Notes under the pieces: model-generated
What the model was told of the DNA's origin: nothing
The model's database searches: none
The model's input: the letters and a program-made list of their open reading frames with translations, nothing else
In this document: positions 22,401 through 33,313 of the stretch, one piece after another
How the letters are laid out: the number at the start of each line of letters is the position of its first letter
How positions within the stretch are numbered: the stretch's first letter is position 1
From: Aquilaria yunnanensis
Lineage: Eukaryota > Streptophyta > Magnoliopsida > Malvales > Thymelaeaceae
Assembly (NCBI GenBank): GCA_039654915.1
Contig: CM077600.1
Location: 76,021,992-76,085,991, forward strand
Direction: 5' to 3'
DNA length: 64,000 bases
Position numbers and translations under genes: made by a program

Positions 22401-22790
22401 TTCACACTAGACCTTTTGAAGTCTTAAAGAGAATAGGGCAAGTGACCTATAAGCTAGCTTTACCCTTTGAAATAAAGCACATTCACAATGTTTTCTGTGT
22501 GGGTATGTTAAAAAGGTACATACATTATGAAAGGCATGTCGTAGGTAATGTCAGAAATATGCCTAGCCCTTGACTTGAGCTAAAAAGAAAAGCTTTTAAG
22601 GTTTTTAGCAAAGGATGCCAAAAAGCGGAGAACCAAGATGATAGATATGTTGAAAGTTCAATGGACACACCACTTTGAAGAGGAAGAATCCATGGAAACT
22701 AAACTGTAAGATGAAATAGTACCTTAACTTGTTTCCTATGTTACTTGAAAATTTGGTAAACCAAATTTTGTGAGGTGGGTAGAACTGATA
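22401..22790 (+). pseudogene. Chromovirus-type integrase C-terminus (orphan fragment)
   Basis: Translation with few breaks gives FEVLKRIGQVTYKLALPFE, IKHIHNVFCVGMLKRYIHY and a lysine-rich end, then VESSMDTPL in place of the VQWxxHSxEEATWE box. These match the end of pol in elements I (48,441-48,884) and J (61,256-61,513). No LTR or other part of this element is identifiable, so it is a truncated relic. Confidence 0.7.
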
Positions 22791-23180
22791 CATCCTTTAC
22801 CTGGAAATAACTCAAGTAAGGTATTTTTGCCTATAAGTAACTTGTATAACAAGTTTGATAAGGAGGTAAGAACAATAGATGTGGAAATTGAGTGACTTAT
22901 TTGTTGAGAAAGGTGAATGTCACTTATCAAGTGGTAAAAATGTTATGTCCTCAATTGAACATAATGTGGAAATTAAGAGGTATTTTGTGCATAAATTAAG
23001 CAATAAGGCTCAATTAGAAACTTTAAGAAATTTCTAATGTGATAGTTTAAGATTCAAGTAGAATAATTGTAAAAGGCTGGGCAGAAATGAAACATGCATA
23101 GAAAGTCAGGTCTTGAAGTTGGAATTTGGACCAAAATTTGAACACCTGTGGTCAAGATTGTCGTGATTAAGCTTGACAAT
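22791..23180. other. Unassigned stretch between chromovirus tail and element D
   Basis: It is AT-rich with no supported gene. By position it could be the start of a chromovirus 3' LTR, but no second copy exists in the window to confirm this. Confidence 0.3.
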
Positions 23181-23187
23181 GTCACAA

Positions 23188-25384
23188 TTAATGGACGTTA
23201 GAGTGAGCTAGTGACCAAGGTCCTCCACATGATAGTTGGCTTCTTTGGCCAATTGCCCTCACTTCCTCACCGGCTTGCCTCTTTAACTCATCATGCTTAG
23301 TGGTGGCCTTGTGCTTCAACTCACCAAACTTGAAGTCCATATCAGCAAGGGCTCTTTTGGCCTTTGCCATGCTTTTTTTAGTCCAATTCTAAATATCCGT
23401 TTGCTTCATAATGAAGTCCCTGAAGTATCCAGATACAATGAAGACCTACGAGTAGGAAAACAGCTGGCTATTAGCAAAGAAAACGGATGGGCAAGCCCCC
23501 TGTAAAAGGAACAAAGGCCCAAAAAGGCTTACCTTGGAGGAGTAGCTTGTCAAGGTTGCAATGATACGCTCTTCATTTGGAAGCTACTCAATGGGCTCTT
23601 GGAATGTAGCATTAGTGGTAACGCCCCGATAGAGCTGTAGGATCATCCTATCTCAGATATCATGGTCAAATAAAGACATGTCCTCGATGATGTCCTAGAT
23701 AGGTGACTTCGGCATTGTTCTGTTTGGAAGGCAAGCATTTCTTGCTACACAACGGGCCTCATGGTCTGCCATCCACCCTAAAACCAAGGTTTCTCCTGGT
23801 TGGTCTTGACGAAGTTCATTAACCACGTCTGTCCCTAGAGAATCCTCAACGAAACTACATGTCAAAAAATAACCAATAGAGACGAAAGTTGAGGGCACCA
23901 AACCATGCGAGGGAACTTTGTCATACTGAGACAAGTCTTCACTATTCAAAATCTCGACTGAGTCCTCCATGATGATGATGAGCTCCTTCACTTAGGCCTT
24001 TTTCTTCTTCCTCATCTTCTCCACCGGCTTCACGGCTAGGGCCTCTTCAGTGGCGACCCTTAGCAGGGTAGCAATAGTATGTGGGCTCAGTAGGGGAGAG
24101 TTGAATTCTTTCTTGAAGTCCACTGACTTCACTACCCCAGAGTCTTCTAGAAGACGAATCCTAGTGTCCATGGTTGCCCTGTGGACATTGGCCACATTGG
24201 TAGTAATAGCGTCTGTGGAAAAATACTCCACCTAGGCCTTCATTGGTTGAAGGCAGCCGGAGGCCTTCTTTCTGGGCTTCCTCTTGGCAGCCTTCTTGCC
24301 ATCCTCCTTTTGAGACTTGGCGAGAAAGGCATTATGATAAAACTGGGCACTGAATTCTTCACTCATCTTTGCTAAAATGAAGGCATTCGTGTGAGAGCTC
24401 TGAAGAAAAATAACGAAAGCTGGAAAAAATACTTGCAAAAAACAAGAGCGCAAAAAGTAAGATCCCCTGAAGTAGTTGAACTAGGATTGGAACTTTAGGG
24501 GATTCGTCTAAACCCAATAGCATTGGGGGACACACGAGCTTGGTGCCGGTGGACGGCAATGGACTTCAACTTCTCCAAATGAGGGGGTAGACATGAAGGG
24601 CATGGAGGATCTCCTCTGTCATCAAGTCCCACTTAATTGAAAAAGAGTAAAGATCTGCCTCTTTGTCCAAGTCCCCCTAGTCCACCAGCACCAGCATCCT
24701 AGCATCAAAATCGAGAAAATGCTTCCTCATTTTTTTGTCAAGAAGCACCGAGGGATCATCTACATCCACTTCTAGATTTGCAACTGACCATTTCACCAAT
24801 ATCCCCCAAGATACTGGTACATACATAGAAAAGTACTTCTTTTGCCAGTTGTGCCATCCATCCCAAGTATTGAATACAAAAGTGTACCTTTTGCTCTTAC
24901 AACCCTATGGAAGCATATAGTAGAATGACCCCTTCGGTGCAACAAGTAGCTTGTAATACCATAGGAAATGGGGCTCTAGCCTAAACACGTTTCTCATGCA
25001 CAAGCAGGCATTAAAATGGGCATATGAATTCGGCAAGAGTTTCTTTACGACGATCCCGTGGAACTCACAGAAGTCCTTCACAACTGGATGGGAAGGATAT
25101 CGAAGGTCAAGTTTCAGCTGCATTTTGAACATAGTGATTTCCCCATCACGGGGTTGGTAGCTCATCTCTCCCTTGTTCGGCATCCAAACAGAGGCCACAC
25201 CTAGAAGATGATATTTTGTTCGCCACTTCTCTACTTTCTCCAATGTGGCACAACTCGGGTGAGCATCCAAGGACTCCCAACCACCCTTAGATGTAACAAC
25301 TACTTCGGCCATTGTACTACTTTGACGGGATGAAAAAAGAGGGGGATGAAGGGCATTACCCATATGAGAATAGAAGTTTTCCAT
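23188..25384 (-). pseudogene. Element D antisense gene (decayed homologue of the gene in B and C)
   Basis: Reading from about 25,312, HPSCATLEKVEKWRTKYHLL is followed by VKDFCEFHGIVVKKLLPNSY, then RLEPHFLWYYKLLVAPKGSFY with YMLP. These align with exon 1 of B and C (HPCCTTLEKLEKWKTKFFLP; QFHGIAVNQLPPNSY; KGGFYFMLP). Exon 2 homology starts with MSEEFSAQFYHNAFLAKSQK at 24,366. Later blocks at 23,991-23,695 and 23,370-23,188 (coiled-coil MAKAKRALADMDFKFGELK) correspond to exons 3 and 4. Stops lie in every block. A TATA box at 25,491-25,498 lies about 180 bases upstream of the likely start. Confidence 0.75.
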
Positions 25385-25490
25385 AACACTTCAATGGAGA
25401 TTAGTCGGGAGAGTAGAAGAGCTCAAGAACAATAGAAAGCAAATAGGATAGAAGAATGGAAAAGTGAGGCTTCCATTGGATGGAAGGGGG

Positions 25491-25498
25491 TATATATA
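25491..25498 (-). promoter_or_regulatory. TATA box of the antisense gene in element D
   Basis: TATATATA lies about 180 bases upstream of the likely ATG at 25,312, in the position equivalent to the TATA boxes in B and C. Confidence 0.5.
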
Positions 25499-25577
25499 GA
25501 CTGAAGAAGTATGTGTCGCATTGAATATGCCCTTTTGTTTGCAAGACGCGTGTGTTATGAACAGAGCCAATCTCTAA

Positions 25578-26950
25578 TAAGGATGGCAAAATTTGACCTG
25601 ACCCAATGACTTAGCCTAACCCACCTGAATCGAAGACCAACCTGACTTTTTTTGACTAAAAAGTCAACGATTTGAACCCAACTATACCCAACCCAACTGA
25701 AATAGAGCCCAAATGACCCAAACCCAAAATACCTGAACCTGAAATGACTCATGCCTAAGTTAATCCAAACTCGAAAGAACCTATACCCAAGACTAAGTTG
25801 ACTTAAACTCGAGATGACCCGATGACTAAACTTGACAAAACCCGATTTTAATCGCCACCCTAAACCTTAACTTTCCTGTTTCATTATCTTCGATATTTAG
25901 TAAGTCCTAAATATGGTGGCTTCCATGTTTAGTAACATCCATTTTTTAGGACATACGTAATTAGTAACTTCCATGTTTTGTACTTCCATATTTAGTAAGT
26001 CTCATATTTGGGAATGAGACTTTCATATTTGGTAGCTCCATTTTTTTTAGATGTTCAAACTTAGTAATTCTCATATTTTGAAAGGGAATTTCCATATTCA
26101 GTAACTTTCATTTTTTTAGGACTTCTATATTTTGCAAGTCCCATATTTGGGGAGGGGACTTCCATATTTAGTAGGTCCCATATTTGAATTCTTCTAAAAC
26201 AAGTAACTTTTATATTTAGTAAGTTTAATGATCTTGATAGGCAATTGTTAAAATTACAACATTCATCCTTAAACTCTTAACTATAGTGCAATAGGGTACC
26301 TAAATTTTTAAAAATTTCATTTTAGTCACCACTAATAATTACAACATATGTCCCTGGGCTTTTAAAATCTTTGTACTTTCACCTAAAATCTTTGAAATTT
26401 TACAGTTTAGTCACTAATAGTGAACTTGATTTGCATTTCATAGTAGTTTCAAAGAAAATTGAATGGAAGATAAGCATAGCAAATTTGTCGTACTGTATGT
26501 TTGGGTGATAGCTGGGTGAAAATCTAAAAGACATATATAGTGATAGTTGAAGGGTATGGGTCTAGAAAAACAATCAAGTATTACCAACAATATTAAATTA
26601 CCTAAATATATACTAAACTATAATGAACAAGATTTTTATGAATATTTTGATTAAATATACTAGAAAAAGAAAATCAAATTTCAAATAAATCGCACAAAAA
26701 AATCAAATTCCTAAGGGAACATAAAGGTCCACATGAATTTGGCCCAAAACCTGACCTAAAGTTAGTCAAGACTGAAATTGACCTGACTTGTAGTAAACGC
26801 AACCTTAAATAAACTTGGCCAAACCCGAACGTGAACCTGAAATCAACCTAACTTGAAATCAACCCAAACCCAAATAACTTGATGATGAGATGAAGTCATG
26901 CTAATCCAATTCGACCCAAACCTGACCTGACCTATCCAATTGCCATCCCT
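25578..26950. mobile_element. Non-autonomous short-TIR DNA element rich in GACCTGACCC-like repeats
   Basis: The left end AAGGATGGCAAAA and the right end TTGCCATCCCT are inverted. The flanks AATCTCTAA (25,569-25,577) and AATCTCTGA (26,951-26,959) form a near-perfect 9-bp direct repeat, fitting a Mutator-like insertion, though hAT (8 bp) cannot be excluded. Both subterminal zones (25,595-25,860 and 26,745-26,940) are dense in GACCTGAC, AACCCAAACC and ACCCGA words on the same strand. The centre (25,880-26,230) repeats TTCCATATTTAGTAAGT-like units. No transposase is encoded. Confidence 0.65.
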
Positions 26951-27217
26951 AATCTCTGAATGGCACCTGTACCTTGAAACCCAAATTGAGGCAATAATTC
27001 CTACTATAAAGGGTTATAAAATTGGCAACCCACTAGACAACATCATTGCTACCAACTGAAGCGTAACTGATGCCACTAAGTGAAGTGGCATAATGCAACC
27101 TTGACAAGAGTAATGGCTACATCAAGGAAATGCAAATGACGTGGTAGGAAGAAGGAAAAACATTAGGGCCAAAGTGCCAAAGATGCCTAAAACTGATGCA
27201 TCTGCAAATCCATAGGT
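26951..27217 (+). other. Element D 3' untranslated segment before the polypurine tract
   Basis: There is no ORF. It corresponds in position to 46,690-47,170 in element C, between the antisense-gene promoter and the PPT. Confidence 0.45.
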
Positions 27218-27235
27218 GACTGGGGGGAGGGCATG
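27218..27235 (+). other. Element D polypurine tract
   Basis: GACTGGGGGGAGGGCATG directly precedes the LTR start TGATAGCC, as in elements B and C. Confidence 0.75.
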
Positions 27236-27755
27236 TGATAGCCAAAGGCCGGTAGCCTTTGAGTTTTCCCCCCAAAAGTCCTAACCTTGGCTGTTAGAGG
27301 GTTCAGTCACAATACTTCCAAAGCATGAAGCCACATGGGTGGTACAAAATTTGGAAGTGTCGATGAGCCAGCGGACCTGCTTGACTGAGGGATGCATTAG
27401 GAGCCTCAACTTTTGGAGACTAAGATACCTCCAGAATACTAACAAATCCTGTTAAGGAAGTCCTACCTAGTGCATGCGAGGGGCTTGCATAGACCTATGT
27501 CAGGATTGTTGGCTGTAGAGGTTGTTGGGGAAAAATAGACCCCTGACCTTAGATCTTGTTAGACACATAGAAAGTAGATCTAAGGTATAACTAGTAAGCC
27601 TCAGCCCTCCAAAGCAAGCATAAAATGAAGACATCTCTAGGCTTTAGGTACAGGACTTTGTTAAGGTTTTTTCATACTCCCAACTATGTTAGTTACTTAG
27701 GCATCAAAGAGTCCCCCCCGGAAAACATTTTGGGGTCTCCCTTCCTCTTTTTTTT
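27236..27755 (+). repeat. Element D 3' LTR (truncated or diverged)
   Basis: It starts TGATAGCCAAAGGCCGGTAG, like TGATAGCCGAAG in element C. The block CCCCCCCGGAAAACATTTTG at about 27,714-27,733 matches CCCCCCCGGAAAACCACC in the C LTRs near its 3' part. It ends in poly-T/poly-C near 27,755 without a clear CA terminus. Confidence 0.7.
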
Positions 27756-27779
27756 TCCCCCTTTTTTTTTTTAGAGGTT

Positions 27780-28611
27780 GATGTATTCATGCATTTTTGT
27801 GTTCATTCACATTTAATCATTTGATTTTTTAGATGAGGCTTTTATAGGACATCCCAATTTATCTACTTCAGCCATTTGAAAAACTTTTGTTACTTTCATA
27901 ATTCTTCTAAGTTTGTGGGTGTTTTTCCACAAAAGTTCTTCATTTGCCATAGCCTTTTTGGCCTAGTGCATTCTATCACAAAATGCCTACACTTTGCACT
28001 AACTTATATCTTTTCAAAGAAATACCTAGGCTAAGTGAGGCAAATTACTTTTTAGGCAACCCACATGCCATGTATTTTTCAACTCTACTCCAAAGGCTTA
28101 TTCCAATTTGAGGACTCCGGGTTTGACTTCGCCCATAACTAGGTAAGGCCCTTCATAGTTTTCCCTTAACACTCTATGCTTGGGCCATCAAGGCCTTGAC
28201 TTCTACGCTATGGAGTACCATGTCTCCAACTTCGATTCCTTTTGGCCTGATTTTTCAGTTTGTGGAAGCAGCTACTGTTGGCTGGAATGCTCTTCTGTGA
28301 AGTTTAGTTAATTCTCTGTGCTCTTCCAATAGATCTAGTTTGGCACTTAAGCTAGCTTTATTAAGCCCTTGCTAGAAGATTTGCACTATTAAGGATGGAT
28401 GGGCTTTTTTTGATAGGAATTAGGGCTTCGCTTCCAAATTCTAGAGAGAATAGGGTCTCTTGGGTTGCCTTCCTCTGGGGTATCCTATAGCTCCATAAGA
28501 CGCTAAGAAGTTCCCCAGCCCATTTTTCCTTGGCTTTTCCTAGTTTCTTTTTCAGACCATCTTTTTCAGTTTAGTAGGACACTTCCATTTGCCTATTTCT
28601 TTCGGGATGTG
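27780..28611 (-). pseudogene. pol: Element G: Tat-like integrase C-terminal fragment
   Basis: On the minus strand the reading near 28,606-28,440 gives KLGKAKEKWAGELLSVLWSY, then QETLFSLEFGSEALIPI. These align with GLKKRLGEAKGKWPGELQ and GETPFSLIFGTEAIIPIEI in element B. The lower part (27,780-28,100) matches B's pol end and 3' spacer. The fragment is cut at 28,611 by element E and continues at 34,433. The duplicated ATGTG (28,607-28,611 and 34,428-34,432) belongs to that insertion. Confidence 0.75.
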
Positions 28612-29725
28612 TGATACGTTCAAATAAGGCACAACCAATGATGATAAGGACCCATTGAAGATAACTAGTGGATCATTGACAATAAAGGAAGCTAAGGAGC
28701 TCACTAGTGCACTTCAAGCTTTTGTCTCAAGCTTTCTCATGGAGAATGGGCATGGAATTTCACAAGGAGCTGCTGGAACATGGAAGGAATCATATGGAGA
28801 TGATGGCCAAGCTTGGATGTTGGCAGATTGGTGATGTTCTGGTAGAAAAATCATATCTTGAGCTAAACACATCGGAATTAAGTGATTCTTGATTAATTAG
28901 AAAGCTAGCATCTGAAAATACAAATCAGACGCAGACCATGAAGCCTAGTTTGCACGTTAAGGGGGTCCAATTTAGCTTCAAAGTCGTGATTTATGAGTCA
29001 TAGCTGGTTCAGAAGTAGTTGCAGTATTTTGGGCATATCATTGGCTTTAGATGTCTATTTTATGTGATTTAGGTGTTATTTCAAAGCTAGGAAAGAGATC
29101 TACAAATTTCATGCTTTGAATTTTGAGAAATCATGGCTGAATCAAGTTCAAATTTCATCTTGAAGTTGAAGACACAAGCAAGAACCACCCAAGAAGACTA
29201 TTTTGGGGTTTTTATGGCCAATCTTGTTTTGTAATGTATTTTATTTTATTTTTCTGTCTATTTACATTATTTAGGATGTTATTAGGGCCATGGAAGTGAT
29301 TCAGGTCACTTAGGATAAATGCAATTCGCTGCACACCTTAAACATGTGTTAAAAGAGTGTAGGAATCCTAGTTTGACTAGGTTTTCTTGAGTCCTTTGTA
29401 ACTAGGTTTACTAGGTGACCTGGGCTGCGAATTTTGCTGAGTATTGTAATCTAGTTTAGGCTTATAAATAGGCACATGTTCTAGTTGTAAAACACAGCCT
29501 TGACATGAAATAACATTGCTACTTTGGAGAGAATTTTTCGTTGGTTCTTTGTGGACTACCTTGGTGCACAAGTTGCTTGTGTTCTTGGTTTTCTTATACT
29601 TCTCGTTTCTAATCACAGGTTTATTAGGGGTGGGGCTTTTAAATCCAGTCTCTTTGATGTCTTGGGGAGCTTAAAAAACATCTTGGGCATGTTTCATGGT
29701 CTTTATATCATTGGGGTTCGCATTA
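28612..29725 (+). repeat. Element E 5' LTR
   Basis: It starts TGATACGTTCAAAT and ends GTTCGCATTA, where the 3' copy ends GCATCA. A TATAAATA box lies at 29,463-29,470, about 260 bases before the LTR end. Confidence 0.92.
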
Positions 29726-29727
29726 GT

Positions 29728-29741
29728 TGGTATCAGAGCCA
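29728..29741 (+). other. Element E primer binding site (tRNA-iMet)
   Basis: TGGTATCAGAGCCA lies two bases after the LTR and matches the initiator tRNA-Met complement perfectly over the usual 12 bases. Confidence 0.92.
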
Positions 29742-30592
29742 CAAGTTCCAATGAAGAACATATCATTGTGTTCTTGTTTATCTTCGTTTTTATTTCAAAA
29801 TTTTCTAGTAATTTTGTGTTTCAATTCTCTATTTTAATCTTTTTCCATCTTGTTTCAAGTCTTTATTCTTTGTTTCCAGCCTTCTTTCCAATCAAACAAC
29901 AAAAAACAACAAAAAGAAGTCAACTAGTGTTACCTTGTGTTCTCGGTTTTAATCCGTTTGTTGTCTTTTGTTTCTTATCTTTTTGTTTCGTGTCCAGCCC
30001 TATTAATCTCTTTTGTTTTCATTATTTCCAGCATCCTAGAGTCAAGAAAACACCAAAGAAAGAAGCATCCAAGTTCAGCAAGTTTCGGTATCAAAACAGT
30101 TTGTTCAAATTGTGCATGTTTTCATAGTTTCTTGTCTTGGCTGAAAAAAAATTTAACTTTTTTTCTTTGGCAGCAAAGAACTTAAAGGAGAAAGTTGTTT
30201 TAGCATCAAAACAGCAAGAAAAATAAAAAGAAAGAACAAAGAAAAGAAAAGAAAAGAGCTTGCAAAAGAAGTTTACACAAAGTGTTGAAAGTTTTGCGCC
30301 CCAAACCCTATCCCATTATTTTTGAGCCAAAAAGCTTTCTTTGTGGTTCTTGTGATCATCAATTGCAAGAACTTCCTAGAGTCTTTTGAAGCTTGTTTAG
30401 CCCACCTCTTTTGGAGTCAAAATTGTTTTCAAGAATTCAAGTTTTCTTGTGTGCTTTGAGGACAATTTTCTTAGAACTTTTGAGAACTCTTTGAATAGAA
30501 ATATTCCCACTAACAAATTGAGTGTTCGAGTGTTCATCTTTTGAGTGAAACATGTGAGGTGAGTGTGTGTGAGGATCTTTGTTTTCAGGAGT
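29742..30592 (+). other. Element E 5' leader
   Basis: This 850-bp T-rich and then A-rich leader runs from the PBS to the gag ATG. Open frames here (for example 29,696-30,127) are phenylalanine-rich and run across the PBS, so I do not call them genes. The purine-rich run at 30,220-30,260 (AAAGAAAAGAAAAGAAAAGAG) is low-complexity. Confidence 0.55.
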
Positions 30593-31503
30593 ATGGAGGG
30601 CCAGGAGGATAGGAGAATGGAAGTGAGACACAATAAGGAGCCTACCATGAAAGAACTTCAAAAAACTTTCAACAGACTTGTGGGAAGGATTTGAGGTTGC
30701 CAAGGAGACCTAATCCCATATTGCAACCAAGGAGAGGTCCAAGGAGAGAAGAACCTGAGGAGGAAGAAGGAAATTGGCATGACCATGGGCTTCCAAGGAG
30801 GGGGGAACCAAGGGAGGACAACAATCTCAACTCCATCAAGCTTACCATTCCATCCTTCCAAGGGAGGAATGATCTTGATGCATATTAGGAGTGGGAGAAA
30901 AAGATTGAGATGGTGTTTAATTGCCATCATTACTCTGAGGAAAAGAAGGTTAAATTGGCTACCATAAAGCTTACTAATTATGCTATTGTATGGTGGAATC
31001 AGGATGTTGCTTCTAGGAGAAGGAATGAGGAGGAGCCCATACGCACACGGAGAGCCCTTAAAGCCTTGATGAGGAGGAGATTTGTTCCTAGCTACTACAC
31101 TAAAGATCAACGCCTCAAGCTTTAAAGGCTAGTGCAAGGGCAAATGAGTGTGGAGGACTACCACAAAGACTTGGAGATAACCTTGACCCAAGCGAACATC
31201 GTGGAGGATGAGGAGACCACCATTGCTAGATTCATTAATGGTCTCAATCCTGAGATTGCCAACAAAGTGGAGATGGTGCCTTATGTCAACATGGAGGATT
31301 TGCTTCATCATGCCACTAAGACCGAGAGGATCATCAAGAGAGCAAAGGCATCCAAGATGTCTCAAGGAGGAATTTCCACATGGAGAGGAGCATGGAGCAA
31401 GGATGTGAGAAAAGTACCCAAGCAAAAACTGGAGGCCACAATAGGAGGCTTGTTTCAGCTGCAACAAGAAAAGTCAATCATGCATGTACCACTTTCACCA
31501 TAA
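30593..31503 (+). pseudogene. gag: Element E gag
   Basis: From ATG 30,593 it reads MEGQEDRRMEVRHNKEPTMK, then shifts frame near 30,690 into PRRGPRREEPEEEEGNW. The retrotransposon gag core follows: LTIPSFQGRNDLDAY, WEKKIEMVFNCHHYSEEKKV, TNYAIVWWNQ, LKALMRRRFVPSYYTKDQ, MSVEDYHKDLEITLTQANI and FINGLNPEIANKVEMVPYVN. The style is that of plant chromovirus-like Gag proteins with a tRNA-Met PBS. Stops lie at 30,886-30,888 and 31,123-31,125, the latter TAA where Gln is expected. The usual zinc knuckle is not clear. Confidence 0.85.
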
Positions 31504-32707
31504 CAAGTCTTGGAGGATCCAAGAAAGGTTCAAAGAGAGGTTGAGAGAAAAAAAAAAGGGGAAAGTTGAGGGCAAGAGTGGTGAGGGGAAAGCCAAGAGA
31601 ACAACCGAGAGATTAAGTGAGAAGAGTGAACTTGAGGGGAAAAATAGTGGAGAGTTCCCGAGAGAAGAAATTGAGTGTGAACTTGAGAGAAGACAAGAGT
31701 GTAATGAACCCAAGCTGAGTGAAGAGAGAAAAACCTACAGAGAAGCCATACTTTCATCTAACATAATGGAGTATTCTTCTAGTAGTGTGTTGTCTTCTTT
31801 TTAGGAATTAAGTGGAGATGAACTACAAGAATCAAGTGAGTTGCTACCCATCGAAGAAGTTGGTATTTCCAATTTTGCAAGTCATGTCCCATGCATCAAA
31901 CCAACAAAGGAGGTTACGGAGGAACAATTTGAGGTGAGTCCAAGTGATTTCATATGCAAAAGTTTGCCTAACATTGTTTCTTATCCTATGTTTCAAGGGG
32001 ATGAAATTAATGCAACTCCAATCGAAGCCATTGAGTGCAAAGGTGAAAATTTTGTGGTTCCAAAGGAAGATACTTGGAGACTAAGTCCAACCACTGTAAT
32101 GTATTTCTTCCTTACACTTAGATATGATGTGGTTTTGCATGAAAATCTCAAACAATGTGTGTTTGCTTGCAATGTTATTTTGACAAATGGTTTTCACGAA
32201 ATTAGATTAAGAGAAGGAAGTAAGCATGAAAATTTGAAAAAATATGGTTTTAACCTTTCTAATTCTTTGGTTTTGTCAAATCATCTTTTGAATTCCATGA
32301 GTTTCTCTAGAGAAAAATCTGTTTTGGTATCTTTTGTTTTTGAATTTGTTTGTTTTGCATCCATTTCACATTGTTTTGTTTTGTCTCAAGTTAAATATAC
32401 TTCTTTGGAATGTTTCATGTATAAACTGGTTCTTACACATGCCTTACATATTCCTTTGATGTCCATTCATATTCAGCCCATTTTTGTGTGTCAATCTTTA
32501 ATTTCCAGCAAGCATTTCTTTATCTTGACACATGCATTACACAAACTTTTCAGCATTGATCTTTTTGCTTTATGTCCAAACCTGAAAGTTTTAATTTTAA
32601 GTGAAAATTCTGGTTTTAAATTCAGCCTTTTAAGGAGATATGTTGAGTCCTTTGTTTTGTGTCACATTTCATTCACAAATTTCATGCATTGTTGTGCATA
32701 TATATGA
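31484..32707 (+). CDS. Element E second reading frame, unrecognised
   Basis: This single frame is open from 31,484 to 32,707 except for one TAG at 31,802-31,804, about 408 codons in all. It overlaps the end of gag. The first third is very basic and acidic (REKKKGKVEGKSGEGKAK, then EEIECELERRQE). The middle contains ELLPIEEVGISNFASHVPCI and SDFICKSLPNIVSYPMFQGD. The last third is hydrophobic and rich in Phe, Cys and His (HALHIPLMSIHIQPIFVCQ). I recognise no pol domain and no known family. The length without stops in AT-rich DNA argues for past coding. The hydrophobic end may reflect T-rich composition. The ATG at 31,841 is an alternative start. Confidence 0.4.
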
Positions 32708-33299
32708 AAAAATAAGTTTGCTACTGAATTGGTTTCACTTAATCCTATCTACTCCAATCTTGTTTCATTTAAAATGCTTAGGATTTTTGTGAAATTCATG
32801 CATCCTAGTTTTGTTATTTTTATAGGCCACAATGTATTCAATTCTTGTTTATTTGAATGGCCTATGCAAACTATTGTCTTGACATGCATAACTTGTCCTT
32901 TTTATGACCTTGACACTTGTGTGAATTTAGGTACATTTGTTTTGAGTGCATACAGCATCCCTAAGGTAAATTATTCCAATACCTTTCCTAGTTATGGGAA
33001 TAATGTTTTTTAGATGCCAAAGGCAATGAAAGTGATGCCTAGAGTTGAGATGAAAATTGCACAAACTTTCAGTTTTTTTGTGCTAATTGCATCTAACTTT
33101 TTTTTTGAATCTGGAGGTATCAAAATTATCATTGCATTTGGACATTAGTTCAGGTTTTTCACAATATTAAAGCTCCATACACAAGCATTCTGTGCTATTG
33201 GTGCTTATGTGAGGTAAGTGCTTATGTGTTGATCATTTCATTGTTATTGATTCAATTCCCTTTTCTAAGGTAGGTTTTGATTCGAGGATGAATCCTTCT
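32708..33299 (+). other. Element E 3' untranslated region
   Basis: This is T-rich sequence with a short open frame (32,729-33,013) that continues the same composition. I find no pol remnant in any frame. It ends at the polypurine tract. Confidence 0.5.
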
Positions 33300-33313
33300 A
33301 AGGAGGGGAGAGT
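33300..33313 (+). other. Element E polypurine tract
   Basis: AAGGAGGGGAGAGT immediately precedes the 3' LTR start TGATATGATC. Confidence 0.85.

Larger units (their letters stand above)
23181..27755 (+). mobile_element. Element D: 3' half of a Tat-like retrotransposon
   Basis: In order it holds a minus-strand antisense gene (23,188-25,384), a nested TIR element (25,578-26,950), a polypurine tract (27,218-27,235) and a 3' LTR (from 27,236). The arrangement is the same as in element C: antisense gene, promoter, PPT, LTR. The 5' LTR, gag and pol are absent, so D is truncated on the left. Sequence divergence from B and C is large, so it is an older or separate family of the Tat lineage. Confidence 0.75.

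Noticed and set aside
27720..27775. Poly-T/poly-C tract considered as a retroposon poly(A) tail (SINE/LINE on the minus strand)
   Set aside because: No SINE or LINE body, no RNA polymerase III boxes and no target duplication found beside it. It coincides with the frayed end of LTR D.
29728..29741. tRNA-like sequences near PBS sites (also 799, 15,306, 41,444 and 56,100)
   Set aside because: Only the 12-19 bases complementary to a tRNA 3' end are present, without any cloverleaf. They are primer binding sites, not tRNA genes.
29696..30127. 143-residue open frame in the leader of element E
   Set aside because: It runs across the LTR end and the PBS and is mostly Phe/Ser/Leu from T-rich DNA.
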